From NCBI GenBank assembly GCA_032622095.1, contig CP136061.1, forward strand, positions 54,819,762 to 54,883,761: a stretch of 64,000 nt of DNA, given 5' to 3'. The translations under genes and the position numbers were made by a program. The notes below the pieces were generated by a model. That model searched no databases, was not told the origin of the DNA, and was given only the letters and a program-made list of their open reading frames with translations. The DNA is from Siphonodentalium dalli (Eukaryota > Mollusca > Scaphopoda > Gadilida > Siphonodentaliidae). This document shows, one piece after another, positions 35,566-46,220 of the stretch. Every line of letters starts with the position of its first letter. The first letter of the stretch is position 1.

Positions 35566-36110
35566 ATTAATTATGATAAAATATAACTGTATATATACCA
35601 CATAAGAGTTTGGAACTTTCCTAAAGGGAGAAGTGCTTTCTCTCTGTTAATCAAGTTTGTCTAAAATCAAACAGAACAGTAAACAGTTGTGTTTACTGAT
35701 TGTAAAAAGAATATCTTATTGCCATTATTTAAGGAAAAATAGTTATTTCTTGATGTAATTTCACTGTATAAATACATTTGGACACATCACAAACATAAAT
35801 TGTGAATCGATTTATATAAGTTTGTGGTTGGTACAAATGTATTTATACTGTGTAGTTCAATCAGAAAATGAAGGTTGTTGCTTATAATTAAATATCAGCG
35901 AGAAATATGAATTTGAAAATGAATTTTAAGTTGAAAATATTGTTATTTATTGGGAACTCTTTCATGAAATTGCCATGACGTCACATGTTACCATGACAAA
36001 ATTTGTATGCTCATCATTCACTTGTACCTAATGTAATTATCCTATTTAAATACATTACCTTTTTTGAGACTGATGGGTGAATAATATAAAAAAAGATGAT
36101 TTATAATGCT
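35566..36110. other. Unassigned intronic sequence around a fold-back
   Basis: Apart from the fold-back at 35760-35860, AT-rich and unremarkable. Confidence 0.35.
35760..35860. mobile_element. About 100-bp fold-back
   Basis: Left arm TTTCACTGTATAAATACATT.G..ACATCACAAAC and right arm GTTTGTGGTTGGTAC.AAATG..TATTTATACTGTG are inverted with small mismatches. Single copy in the window, perhaps a MITE. Confidence 0.55.
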
Positions 36111-36118
36111 AATCAAAT

Positions 36119-36975
36119 TAGGCCCCTGCGAATATTAGATATTTGTTTTGTTTTTTTATTCGACCTCGGTATTCGATTCGAATTTGATTCGACTTTGAAA
36201 CAAAGTCGATACAACGAATAGAAATTTAGAATACACCAAACCAGTGAATATCTGATGATTCACAACTGTTGTATAAAAAGTAGATACACTCACAAGTATA
36301 CCCTCACACAATCTGTCGTTTTAAGTTAACTTTAAGTTTCACGACTGTGAATATAACAGTTAAGTTATAATTTATTCCGTGGACATTCAATTGGAGATCT
36401 ACAGAAAGATACTTCACAATTCTGTTGAACAGTTCATCACGTGACTGCACATACACGCTATTAGATGTGTTTTCTTTTCATTAATTTATTGTGTTTGCTC
36501 AGTTTTGACTTGCACCGTTAGTTGGAATGTCATTCGCGAAAGTACCGGTCAAAGCTTTTTAATCAAACCCCAATTTTATAGTTGAGAAAGTCATGATAGC
36601 GTAATTCTGCAATGGTCCATCTCCTATTCCGCATTTTGGATCGATGTGGAATTCCCCACTGATGACGTCAGAAGTTTTTATTCACTGTACACGAAAAGTG
36701 TATTTTCCTAATTGTTCAGCTTGTTTGTTATATTTTGAAAAAATTGTGTCTTTAATTGTCGATCCACCGTTCACAAAAAAAGTCGACAACATGTTTTATT
36801 TAATATATAATTCTTACATACAGACATAAACGGGAAACATATATACAAGCCTTATAATTTCGGCGAGCCAGATTATAAAATATTCAATGAAATATTTTAT
36901 TTGTTTTCTAATTATTTTAGAGCTATTCGGTTCGAAATTCAATTTGATCAAAAACCCACAATTCGCAGGGGCCTA
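36119..36975. mobile_element. 857-bp non-autonomous hAT-like element
   Basis: A perfect 15-bp terminal inverted repeat TAGGCCCCTGCGAAT at 36119-36133 and 36961-36975 is flanked by AATCAAAT (36111-36118) and AATCGAAT (36976-36983), a 7/8 match. TA..CCCTGCG ends followed by ATTCGAAT-rich sequence and 8-bp duplications are typical of hAT. No transposase: the longest frame is about 61 codons. Confidence 0.85.
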
Positions 36976-36983
36976 AATCGAAT

Positions 36984-37412
36984 CATAGAAAGCTGATGTT
37001 GAGTTTTATTGAAGTACTGAGCATTAATAACTTCTCCATGGTAAAAATCCACTTTACTCAGAAACTTAAATGTAGCCCAAGGCTGAACGGCAAAATGATT
37101 CAAAATTGGAGAAGTTCAACAGAGAGAAGAAGATCAAATATTATTTGAGATGCAATTTCCGGCGAGAGTTAATTTCATGATTGTTAAGTCAGCACATGTT
37201 GCAAAAAGCTGCTGGAATATTAGAAAAATCAATGGGAGGTCTGCTTGATTGAGGTGACATCATAAAGAGGTAATTATCGACAGGAGATAGCAGTACAAAA
37301 CGTCACTCTGCAGCTGTCGCTGCGGTGTGGCACCAGTTGTTATTTGAGTGTGCCCTGAATAATGGTACTATGATGAAAAATAACACAGTGAACCCTTCAA
37401 TATACGCACATG
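36984..37412. other. Unassigned intronic sequence
   Basis: Nothing recognised. Confidence 0.35.
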
Positions 37413-37795
37413 TTAACCCTTTACCCAACAAACCGGCCAAATAAAGCTTCAACAGCCTAAAATATCTTCTGTCTGTCTCAATAACACCATACAATATGGA
37501 TATCATTGGAACCGGTTCATTGACCACATTGTGATGGTTACAGTTATGCCCTGTGCCAATGCATTCTCTTATATATACGAGTCGACCATATGTCGCCTCG
37601 CATACATAAGAGAATGCATTGGCCTTACATTCTTTAACAATTTTATAATTTTTTCTTACATTTTTTAACAATTTTCATAATATTTTTCTACATTCTTTGA
37701 CAATTTTATCATTTTTAATATGTTAAGCCAATGCATTCTCTTATATATGCGAGTCGACCATAGGCACAGGGCCGTTCTGTTGGGTAAAGGGTTAA
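37413..37795. mobile_element. Family C-prime MITE, copy 2 (inverted)
   Basis: Exact TTAA at 37413-37416 and 37792-37795. In reverse orientation to copy 1. The second core is truncated after GAGTCGACCATAGG. Confidence 0.9.
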
Positions 37796-37964
37796 ACAGC
37801 TAATGGAGAAGTACCGGCAAGCCGGGAACTTAAGCCATGAAGGGGTTTCATCTGCTGAATCCAACATTGCTTGCTGATAATAAGAGAGGTTAAAATATCT
37901 TGTAATTTGAAACATGTGTCACCGTGGTATTATTATGGAAATGCACTTGGCGGAAACAGTCACT

Positions 37965-38069
37965 GAGAGTTTTCCCATGAATTGCAGCAAGCCATATTTC
38001 CGACTAAATCCTGAAAAGTTAGCCATAATTCTGCTGTGTTTGAGGAGTCGATTATTTAGGGCATTACTG
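37965..38069. mobile_element. Family B half-element, copy B8
   Basis: Only the right arm survives (AGCCATATTTCCGACTAAAT to GGCATTACTG), so it cannot fold into a hairpin. Confidence 0.8.
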
Positions 38070-38287
38070 AATATAGATAAAATCCATCATCATTATTACT
38101 ATATTTTAACTCATAAAATATTACTATAGTTTTTTAGCTTATAAAATATTGGATAAGATTGCATTGTGCCATGTAGGTATGGATTTCCATCAACACTGCA
38201 AAACACTCACCTAGTTTCTGATGTCTCCTGACAACACTTACTTTCCTAGCGGCTGAAACGACAATAAACCCAAATATACCCAACTTC

Positions 38288-38514
38288 TGAACCCTAAATG
38301 TCTGTACTAAATACTCATTGATGAGTAGTTACCTGAGGAAATGTTCAGATAATAAGTCAAACATAGGTCCTTTGTGGAACTTATTATCTGAACATTTCCC
38401 ACAAATGAATAGGTATCCTTCTGCACTGCTGTCAGCTTATATTACCTGATCATCCCTCCAGATGAATAATAGACTCCGATGTATGCTTTTATAACTGAGG
38501 GGAGACAGGGTTAA
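38288..38514. mobile_element. Family E MITE, copy E2 (inverted)
   Basis: TTAA at the right flank (38511-38514). Contains GAACTTATTATCTGAACATT inverted around a short loop near 38370 and ends with the start arm GGGAGACAGGGTTAA. Confidence 0.75.
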
Positions 38515-38969
38515 CAGAGCATTGGGGACATATATGCCATGCCATGTTGCCTTTTTTTATCCTGCACAAAGTTATTTCGAACATTTTTTAAAGGTTGCCG
38601 ATTATCTAAGATATTCATTCATTCATTCACCAGACTACCAACTTAATATATAGACTTTTTGCCATGCCAAGGAATATTACATAATGGTAATTAGCTTTGA
38701 GGAGAAACATATCGACTGACTGTATGCCTTCATGTTTCACAGATGATTGTTATTTTGTACGCAGACATGCCAATAATTACTGCGATTCGATTTCGTCCAA
38801 ATGATTGATGGCTGATTGTCATGCAATGGATGTCGGAATCAAATGGCAATATTTACATACAACAGAAAACAGACAATATATGATCAGACGTAATCATGAC
38901 ATGATGTAACCAAATCATAGTACTGTAAATAAGAACTTTGTTATGTATATCTCTGTTGTAATGGGACTG
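38515..38969. other. Unassigned intronic sequence
   Basis: Nothing recognised. Confidence 0.35.
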
Positions 38970-39234
38970 TTAACCCTTCAAGGCTGGAGCTTACTGAAAT
39001 TGTAAGAAAACTCTGTGCCAATGCATTCTATTATATGCGAGTCTCCCGTAGTGAGCCTCGCATATATAAGAGAATACATTGTCCTAACAATAATTACATT
39101 GACCTCGACCTTGTAAGCCAGTGCATTCTCTATATATGTGAGACTCCCTATGGGAGACTCGCATATGTAAGAAAATAAACTGGTACAGGATCTTTAATGC
39201 TGCAGCAGCGCAGCTTCCATCATAAAAGGGTTAA
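38970..39234. mobile_element. Family C MITE, copy C9
   Basis: Exact TTAA at both flanks (38970-38973 and 39231-39234), two cores, near full length. Confidence 0.88.
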
Positions 39235-39249
39235 TTATGTATATTCTCC

Positions 39250-39332
39250 CAGATTTAATGAGTATATATTTAATGGGTATATATTGAGTATATATTTAAT
39301 GGGTATATAATGAGTATATATTTATATTTATA
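39250..39332 (+). repeat. Short AT tandem repeat
   Basis: About three units of GAGTATATATTTAATGGGTA, directly preceding the element at 39335-39812. Confidence 0.75.
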
Positions 39333-39334
39333 TG

Positions 39335-39812
39335 TCTGCCTGTCTGTGTGTGTGTTATAGACTCGAAAACTGCTTGACCGATCTGACTCAAATTTGATAT
39401 GTAGGCCTACTTTGATACGGGGAACAACATGAGTGGGTCCAATTTCACGTGCGACCGTGTCCTTGACCTTGACCTCACTCATATACGCTGACTTAGGCAT
39501 GTTCATGACCTCGACCGATCTGACTTGAGTTTGGTATGTAGGCATACGTTGATCCCGGGAACAATATGGGCGGGTCCAATTTCACGCGCGACCGTGTCGT
39601 TTACCTTGACCGATGCGACTCAAATTTGGTGGTATGTACGGTAGGCCTACTTTGATCCCGGGAACAATATGGGCGGGTCTAATTTCACGTGTGACCATGT
39701 CCTTGACCTTGCTCATATAGGCATGTTTCTGGATCGATAAAAAAATAGTTGTTTTCTTTCTCCTAATACTTTTCAACGTATAGCCCGGACGAAGTTGGGC
39801 ACATCAGCTAGT
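39335..39812 (+). mobile_element. Composite element: leader, three tandem units and a conserved-looking tail
   Basis: A GTCTGCCTGTCTGTGTGTG leader with TTATAGACTCGAAAACTGC is followed by three diverged units (about 39359-39502, 39503-39609, 39610-39728) sharing GACCGATCTGACTCAAATTT, GTAGGCCTACTTTGATCCCG and GGGTCCAATTTCACG. The tail reads AACGTATAGCCCGGACGAAG then TTGGGCACATCAGCTAGT. A CCGG.CGAAG..GGG...CAGCTAGT terminus recurs at the ends of repeats in many invertebrates (general knowledge). Superfamily unassigned. Confidence 0.65.
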
Positions 39813-40880
39813 GCTACATATATATGACCAAATTCTAGTCTATACACATGAAGGGTGGGTCTTTTTTAATTCCCTGCAAAAAAAGTTAGCGGAGGGTTAT
39901 TGAAGTTGCATGGTTCCGTCTTTCCGTGCATCTGTCCATCCACAGCAACTTTGGAGCTCTCTATCTATCTGAGTCATCATATTTCTTGTGTTTTGCCTGA
40001 TTGTCAGTTCTTAGATAACATTAGCATATAATGAGTTTTTAATGGAAAAGTATGAATTTCATCAGTCTGATAAATATCCAGACTCTGTCTCATTACTTTC
40101 ATCTATGTCTGAGGACACCGGGTTTCCATCTGATTTCAGAGATGAAGGGGGAATACCCTTTTTTGTAAAAACTCATTAATATTCATAAGGCAGTGTTTAT
40201 CACTGCGATACACACACAGATCTACACATGTGCGCCTGAGGTCATGTAAACATTTAAGAGTAGTCAATCTTCTTCAAACCAATTTCCGTGCAATAAAATT
40301 ATCTCAAGGTTAATTGCTTCACAATACATGCAGAATACAATTTTCGCCATTCAAATGCTATATTATAAAGAACAATGTAATGAAAACATAGCGATAAGCA
40401 CGCTACGATAAATCTTATTGAGCAGTACCGCGGTCATGTTGCGTCATCTCCTTATTTAGAATACGTGCTAGAAATTTACTACTAAGTTGTAAGTGATCCC
40501 TATTTGGCACGTGACGTAATATCCATAGGTTAGGAGAAAATACTAGTTTTTTTTTATATCTTTGCAAATACAATTCTACTATGTATACTTGTTCTGTCTG
40601 ATCACTCCCCAATTATGAATAAACGTACGTTAGTTTTGATTTTGAACATACGACGTTTGGTTAGTTAAGATACGCGACGCTAACCTGCAGCTTATACGAT
40701 AACTTCATGAGATTGCAGTCAAATGCCGCGGGTTTGAATTTGAAGGAAGCTATTAATTGGTCTAGCAAGGCATCGCTTGCTGCGTATTGGCTAGATTTCT
40801 CTCGTTTGGAATAATTTTAACCATGAGAGTCCTTAATAGATCATAAGTTGATTGAAATGAAACACGGTCTAATTTTATTA
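39813..40880. other. Unassigned intronic sequence
   Basis: A degraded GTCCATCC-type leader may lie near 39900-39945. Otherwise unique. Confidence 0.35.
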
Positions 40881-40883
40881 GAC

Positions 40884-41208
40884 TGGCATTTCATAAATCA
40901 TGATTCATCATAGCAGACATTCACGATGCGAGGCATAGAAACAAATTGCAATCCATTGGAATCACGATGAATCATTGCAGCCGCAGTAACATATGTAAAA
41001 TGGTTAAACGTCAACAACACAAATTAAGTATGCTATGCCGTGGTCTGATGAGTGATTTATAAAAAGATCTTCAGGATAATATAATTTGTGGACAAGTATC
41101 CCATTAGGACTAACTAGAAACATGAATTTACATAAATATATTGAGTGATCTTATCTGGTGCCTGAATGTCAGTTGTCTGATATCATATTATTTTGTGGAA
41201 AAGTATGC
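40884..41208 (+). repeat. About 325-bp direct tandem duplication, copy 1 (empty site)
   Basis: Shares CATTTCATAAATC.TGAT, TGCAGCCGCAGTAACATATG, AAAGATCTT.AGGATAATA and CATGAATTTACATAAATATA with the next copy. Near its end it reads TTGAGTGATCTTATCTGGTG, the position where copy 2 has an inserted element. Confidence 0.88.
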
Positions 41209-41950
41209 ATTTCATAAATCGTGATGCATTATTCATATCAAACATTCACTTATGGGATGGATAGAAAAATTGCAATCCATCGGAATCACTATTAATTATT
41301 GCAGCCGCAGTAACATATGTAAAATGGTAAAATGTCAACAACACAATTTGAGGACGCTACGCTGCCAAATGATGACCGGTTTATAAAAAGATCTTTAGGA
41401 TAATATAATTTGTGTACAAGTGTCCCAGCACGACTAACTAGCAGCATGAATTTACATAAATATATTGAGCAGCCTTAACCCTTTACCCAACAGAACGGCC
41501 CTGTGCCAATGCATACTCTTATATATGCGAGTCGACCATAGGTCGCCTCGCATATATAAGAGAATGCATTGGCCTAACAATTTTTTACAATTTTAATAAT
41601 TTTTTCTTGTATTCTTTAACAATTTTAATAATTTCACCCATACAGAGCCCCAGACAAACATGAGCAGACGACACTCTTCTATATGCTTCTATATATGTGT
41701 GGGGCTCCCTGCAGGGTAATGGATGTTTTTTATTTTATGTCCTAAAAATTGTAAGAAACATTTATTTAAAAATAATGATAAAAAATTGTTAGGCCAATGT
41801 ATTCTCTTATATATGCGAGGCGACCTATGGTCGACTCGCATATATAAGAGAATGCATTGGCACAGGGTATTTTAGGCTGTTGAAGCTTTATTTGGGCGTT
41901 TTTGGCCGGTTTGTTGGGTAAAGGGTTAACTGGTGCCTTAATGTCTATAA
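41209..41950 (+). repeat. Tandem duplication, copy 2, interrupted by a C-prime MITE
   Basis: Same landmarks as copy 1 up to TTGAGCAGCC, then the element at 41475-41929, then CTGGTGCCTTAATGTC. A third, more diverged partial copy (CAGCATGAATACAAG ... CCTGGTGCCCGGATGTC) lies at about 42063-42120. Confidence 0.85.
41475..41929. mobile_element. Family C-prime MITE, copy 3
   Basis: Exact TTAA at 41475-41478 and 41926-41929. Between the two cores it carries an additional segment with GGGGCTCCCTGCAGGG and a partial third hairpin. Its pre-insertion allele is visible in the neighbouring duplicate. Confidence 0.92.
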
Positions 41951-42120
41951 ATAAGAGCCCAGTAAAAGTGAGATAAATTTGTCCTGACTCAGTCAGTAAC
42001 CATATTGGTAATGGCCAGTTCTAAGTCTCAGCCCTTTCGGGCAATATATTACATAGAATTCTCCAGTGCCCAGCATGAATACAAGTGAATATCCCTTCCT
42101 GGTGCCCGGATGTCTATTTT

Positions 42121-42498
42121 AGAGCCTTTATTACCATCTGATAACCTGGTCTAGACTCTGTTATGGACCGTATCTGTGATGGGTGCTATCCCTAATTATT
42201 GTCTCTTGGTGGTCTCTAAGTCAAGCAGACGGCAATAAAGACTGTGGTGTCTCGATGTCGTCTCGATTGTAACCGACTGTAATAACACATCAATTCATAC
42301 GTCTGGCCATTTATCGCTCAATTTGTCACTTTCCTCCCAATCCAATTCCAGCATAGTCTGCATTTGTCCCGAACCCAAATTATCTCTTTTCCTCATCATT
42401 AACGCTGAACAGCTAAAATTTTAAGAAGTTCATTATTTGCAGCAAATTATTCATGATTCCTGCACTTGACTAAATGTCTTTTCTTTGCATTTGTGCCT
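42121..42498. other. Unassigned intronic sequence
   Basis: Nothing recognised. Confidence 0.35.
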
Positions 42499-42580
42499 TT
42501 AACCCTTTCATAACGGGAGCTGCACTGGTGCAGCATTAAAGATCTTGTCCATGCATTCTCTTATATATGCAAGTCTCCAG
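42499..42580. mobile_element. Family C MITE, copy C10, truncated
   Basis: TTAA and the left end plus half of the first core. It ends at CAAGTCTCC. Confidence 0.75.
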
Positions 42581-42614
42581 TCTTGTGCGGTGTATGTATA
42601 TATATCCCTGAATC

Positions 42615-42695
42615 CAAGACTGCAAATAGTGTGTCTGTCGTTTGCAGAATGAGGTCCCCAGAAGGCGAATTTAGTGACAGTATCCTGCATAGGGG
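42615..42695. mobile_element. Family A fragment, copy A8
   Basis: Left end and first arm only (CAAGACTGCAAATAGTGTGT to CATAGGG). The fold-back at 42737 follows closely. Confidence 0.75.
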
Positions 42696-42736
42696 GTGAC
42701 AATATTCGGTATGGAATAGCATAGTACAGCCGTCAC

Positions 42737-43338
42737 CATTGAATTTCTGACACTGCAACGATTAAGGTCGGATAAACGGTATTGTCGCTTATATTTCTAC
42801 TTCCAAAAGTGGTAGAAACCCTCCTTACTGTGTACAATGTTGTGGAATGCCGATATAAACTTGTTTTATACTTTCAAGTGGTAGAAATATTTCTGCGCGA
42901 ACCATTAACATTGAGCTGAATTGCCATTAATGTGGGGGAAAATATTACCCTCTTTCTGATTGGTCGATATTTATGGAAATTTATCAACACTTGGAAATTC
43001 CCAACTTTTTGTTGTCTTACACTCGCAACCGCGTGTTCACGATCTGAACATGGCTTTGTTTACGAAAACACGGTCAGAAAAAAAACATTATGTATATTAA
43101 ATATCGACCAATGAGAAAGAGGGTCACATTTGCTGCTGATTAGTAGCTGTAGATTTCATGTTGATGGTTCGATTCAAAGCAATTTTCTCACTTCAAAGTA
43201 TACAAAAGTTGTTTTTGGACATTCCACTGCATTTGACAGTGTAAAGGAGGTTTAAATTCTTTCACTTTTGGAAGAAGAAAAACAAGCGACAATGGCGTTT
43301 ACGCGGCCATAATCAGTTCAGTGAGTCAGAAATGCAAC
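42737..43338. mobile_element. About 600-bp diverged fold-back element
   Basis: Inverted arms of roughly 150 bp: left words ATTGTCGCTTATATTTCTAC, CTTCCAAAAGTGGTAGAAA and GTGGAATGCCGATATAAAC are matched inversely on the right near 43180-43300 by ACTTTTGG, GCGACAATGG and GGACATTCCACTGCA. A second inner inverted pair (ACCCTCTTTCTGATTGGTCG at 42945 and its complement near 43105) folds the centre. The arms are noticeably diverged, so old. Single copy in the window. Confidence 0.7.
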
Positions 43339-43377
43339 AAATTTATGGAATCGGAAACCAAAAGATGTCTGGCCTTG

Positions 43378-43401
43378 TCTATATATATATATATATATAT
43401 T
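43378..43401. repeat. (TA)n microsatellite
   Basis: About 11 TA dinucleotides. Confidence 0.9.
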
Positions 43402-43430
43402 ATGTAAACATTGTTTTCTACAAAGCGCCT

Positions 43431-43576
43431 GTGACCCAACTGGGGAAATTCAATCCGATCCTAGTTCCCCCATAGCAATTGAGGCCTAAGCAGAACGAGG
43501 TCCCCAGAGGGTGAATTTGGTGATGCTAGCCCACTATGCCGGATAGAATCACTAAATTAACCCTCTGGGGACCTCA
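43431..43576. mobile_element. Family A fragment, copy A9 (right half of long form)
   Basis: Interior word GGGGAAATTCAATCCGATCC and CATAGCAATTGAGGCCTAAG lead into one arm pair. It breaks at GGGGACCTCA where family C sequence begins. Confidence 0.78.
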
Positions 43577-43579
43577 GGC

Positions 43580-43753
43580 ATGTTAGTCTCCCATATAAGA
43601 GAATGAACTGACTTCCAAGGTCAAGGAATACTGTAGGCCAATGTATTCTCTTATTCATGAGAGGCTCCATATGAGAGACTCGTATATATAAGAGAATGCA
43701 TTGGCACAGGGTTTTCGCAAAATTTCAGGAAGCTCCAGTCATGGAAGGGTTAA
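43580..43753. mobile_element. Family C MITE, copy C11, 5' truncated
   Basis: Directly abuts A9. Right flank TTAA at 43750-43753, the second core complete. Confidence 0.78.
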
Positions 43754-44556
43754 TTACTATGGGCACATATATGATGATCAGTATTTGTGGTGGAGATAAG
43801 TTTGTGTTCCATTATCACATTTCTGAATGAATAAGTAGCAATCTTTGACATTCAGAAATGTATTTACTGTGCTGCTTGATTAAACACTCCAATAACGGTT
43901 GATTTGCTCCAGGGCGTGACCCCCACATCAATGTGAGAACTGGGTCAGTAATATGTCAGCTGGCAATAATATATCATAGAATGACCAATCATGGCTTAAC
44001 AACTCAGTCAAGGCTGTGTGTATGGATCAGGGCAAGAGATAGGTCATCCTGTGATTAAATCTCTACTCTGGATGGATCATGCAGGGCACCAGAAAGATCA
44101 TCACTTGATTGAATCTTACGCTAGATGCCCTGTTAAGATCATGTTCCACGAGGGGGGGGACTTTATAATAACAGAAAAAATAACACGGAAATAGCGTCAT
44201 TGATTGTAAGAGAGCTGTGCAAGATATCCCATGTTTACATCTATACAGAGCTGTCGACAAAAGGGAAGCCAAGACAACCATTTCATCATCACTCGCTGGT
44301 CTGCTTTTTCATGACGTCATTTACGTTGAACAACATTATGGAGAGAGCGATAGGGGATTTTGACATTTTCTGGTGATCATTCTTTGGAATAATTGTCCAA
44401 TTTCTATGAATGATGAGGTCTGTCGGCAGAACATATATATTATTGTGGTGGAGATCATGTTCACATTCGCCACTTGGTTGAACATAAACTACAAGCCGTC
44501 ACCATCACACCATGTCACCGTCAATCCATATCAATAACTTATAACACCTGTTCCTT
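43754..44556. other. Unassigned intronic sequence
   Basis: A G8 run near 44152. No feature recognised. Confidence 0.35.
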
Positions 44557-44756
44557 GATAATGTACTTCACAGCAGCCAAATGTCTCAGCTCAAGGTTGC
44601 ATGATTTAGGTGACTTATTTCGTAATAAACATGAATTGATTACACCGGGCAAAATTGTATGATGGTAAGCAATGCAAAGTAAATTTGGCTCACAACAGTT
44701 GCCTAAATCATGTAGTCTCAAGCTGGACCTTTACCTAATGTGAAATACATTAAGGA
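44557..44756. mobile_element. About 200-bp fold-back
   Basis: Left arm (AATGTACTTCACAGCAGCCA ... GCATGATTTAGGTGA) pairs with the right arm (CCTAAATCATGTAGTCTCAA ... TGTGAAATACATT). Moderately diverged arms of about 55 bp. Confidence 0.6.
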
Positions 44757-45125
44757 ACGTGTATTAATTAAGAAATCTATTAAACACCGTGTTATTATTT
44801 CAATGTTATAAACTTCCCGGTCAGATCTTCCAAGGTTTTGAACTGATGGGATGTGATCTCTACAGGAGTAGCCAGAGTAGAGATTCATGACATGATCAAG
44901 GCATAAGATAAAACGTACATCATGCGATGCAGTGATGCCAGAAGAATCTCAGATAAAGCGGGTTGGGGGGTATATATTCTTGAGAAAGGAGCAGTGAAGA
45001 TGTGTTCAGGACTACATGTCTGAACCTATTTCACTTTGGTCCCTTTTCTCCTGATATTTTCTGCTATTCTTGGGATCCTGGCAGGGACACAATTGTCCCC
45101 CTTGGTGTGGGTTGCTTTTAGTATC
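44757..45125. other. Unassigned intronic sequence
   Basis: Nothing recognised. Confidence 0.35.
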
Positions 45126-45133
45126 CCTTTATG

Positions 45134-45386
45134 CAAGCCTTGAAATAGGGTATCTGTCATTTGCAGAATGAGGTCCCCAGAGGGTGAATTTAGTGATGCT
45201 ACCACGCATAGCGGGCTAGCATCACCAAATTCACCCTCTGGGGACCTCATTCTGCTGAGGTGTAAGCAGAATGAGGTCCCCAGAGGGTGAATTTGGGATG
45301 CTAGCCCGCTATGCGGGGTAGCATCACTAAATTCACCCTCTGGGGACCTCATTCTGCAAATGACAGACACCCTATTTCAAGGCTTG
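45134..45386. mobile_element. Family A MITE, copy A10, with perfect 8-bp duplication
   Basis: The best-preserved copy: two arm units back to back, ends CAAGCCTTG/CAAGGCTTG, and CCTTTATG exactly duplicated at 45126-45133 and 45387-45394. Arm identity is high. Confidence 0.93.
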
Positions 45387-45627
45387 CCTTTATGTCAGTG
45401 ATGCATTACTAGAATTATATAGATCAGGTGGGTTTACGAATTTAGAACAGTTTATGATTGGGCAAGAGAAAAACTCATGTATTCGCCCAGAAATCCATTG
45501 CTGATGCCATAGTTAGTATGTCATCGCTTAGAATTACTGTATTGTCATCTGAATTGTGTCCGTATTATGGAAATTTATACATAGAGTTATCACAGTAAAT
45601 ATCCCAGGAGGATCTACCATTCCTGCA

Positions 45628-46220
45628 TAACAGACCTCATTTATAAGGTGCGAGATGGTGCCATTTGTCAAAAGACTAATTACACAGTACAGTTACGCTT
45701 CTCGTCCCATTTGTCATATACTTGTTTGTTAGCTAGATACTCTATAGTCATTAAAATATGCCTATATGTTATTATATAGACATCATTTATAAGGTCACTG
45801 GTGCGAGATGATACCATCTATCAAATGGCTCTGGTGGCACGTACCGTAACAGTACCCTTCTCCTCCGACTTGGCATGTTTTGTGGTTCTAAGCATTATAG
45901 TATGTTGAATATATGCCTCTATGTTAAACTAATAGACCACCTCTGTGTTAAAATATGCCTCAATGTTGAACAAACAGCATTTCTTGGTGTGACCACAGGT
46001 CCCCAGAAAAAAAATTGACACCACCTCCAACGATTCTTAATCCTATAGTATTAAGTATTATTGGGGTGGGGTCAATTTTTGTTGTGGGGACCTGTGGGTG
46101 TGAGATAGCTCAATACCGGTCAAAAGACACCAGGTAATGGCACAGTACTCTTCTCTTCCGACATAGCATACTTATTGGTTTTAAGCATAGTATGCAGAAA
46201 TATACCTTTATGTATGGACC
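45628..46220 (+). repeat. Three diverged direct units of 120-155 bp
   Basis: Units at about 45628-45775, 45783-45935 and 46095-46215 share GATGATACCATC or GATGGTGCCATT, CTTCTC.TCCGAC.T.GCAT, and ATATGCCT.TATGTT. A hairpin element sits between units 2 and 3. Confidence 0.6.
45993..46097. mobile_element. 105-bp hairpin element
   Basis: Ends CCACAGGTCCCCA and TGGGGACCTGTGG, followed inward by AAAATTGAC.CCAC and GTGG.GTCAATTTT. Flanked by GTGTGA on both sides (45987-45992 and 46098-46103), a probable 6-bp target duplication. Confidence 0.7.

Noticed and set aside
41040-41080. Hammerhead ribozyme-like CTGATGAG
   Set aside because: No paired GAAA core or flanking stems at the required spacing.
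43130-43200. Possible tRNA or tRNA-derived SINE (GGTTCGATTC word)
   Set aside because: No matching A box, acceptor stem or cloverleaf could be drawn, and it lies inside a diverged fold-back.
45026-45370. 114-codon minus-strand frame
   Set aside because: Mostly the two arms of MITE A10. The words RMRSPEGEF and SGDLILQMTDT recur at all family A copies.
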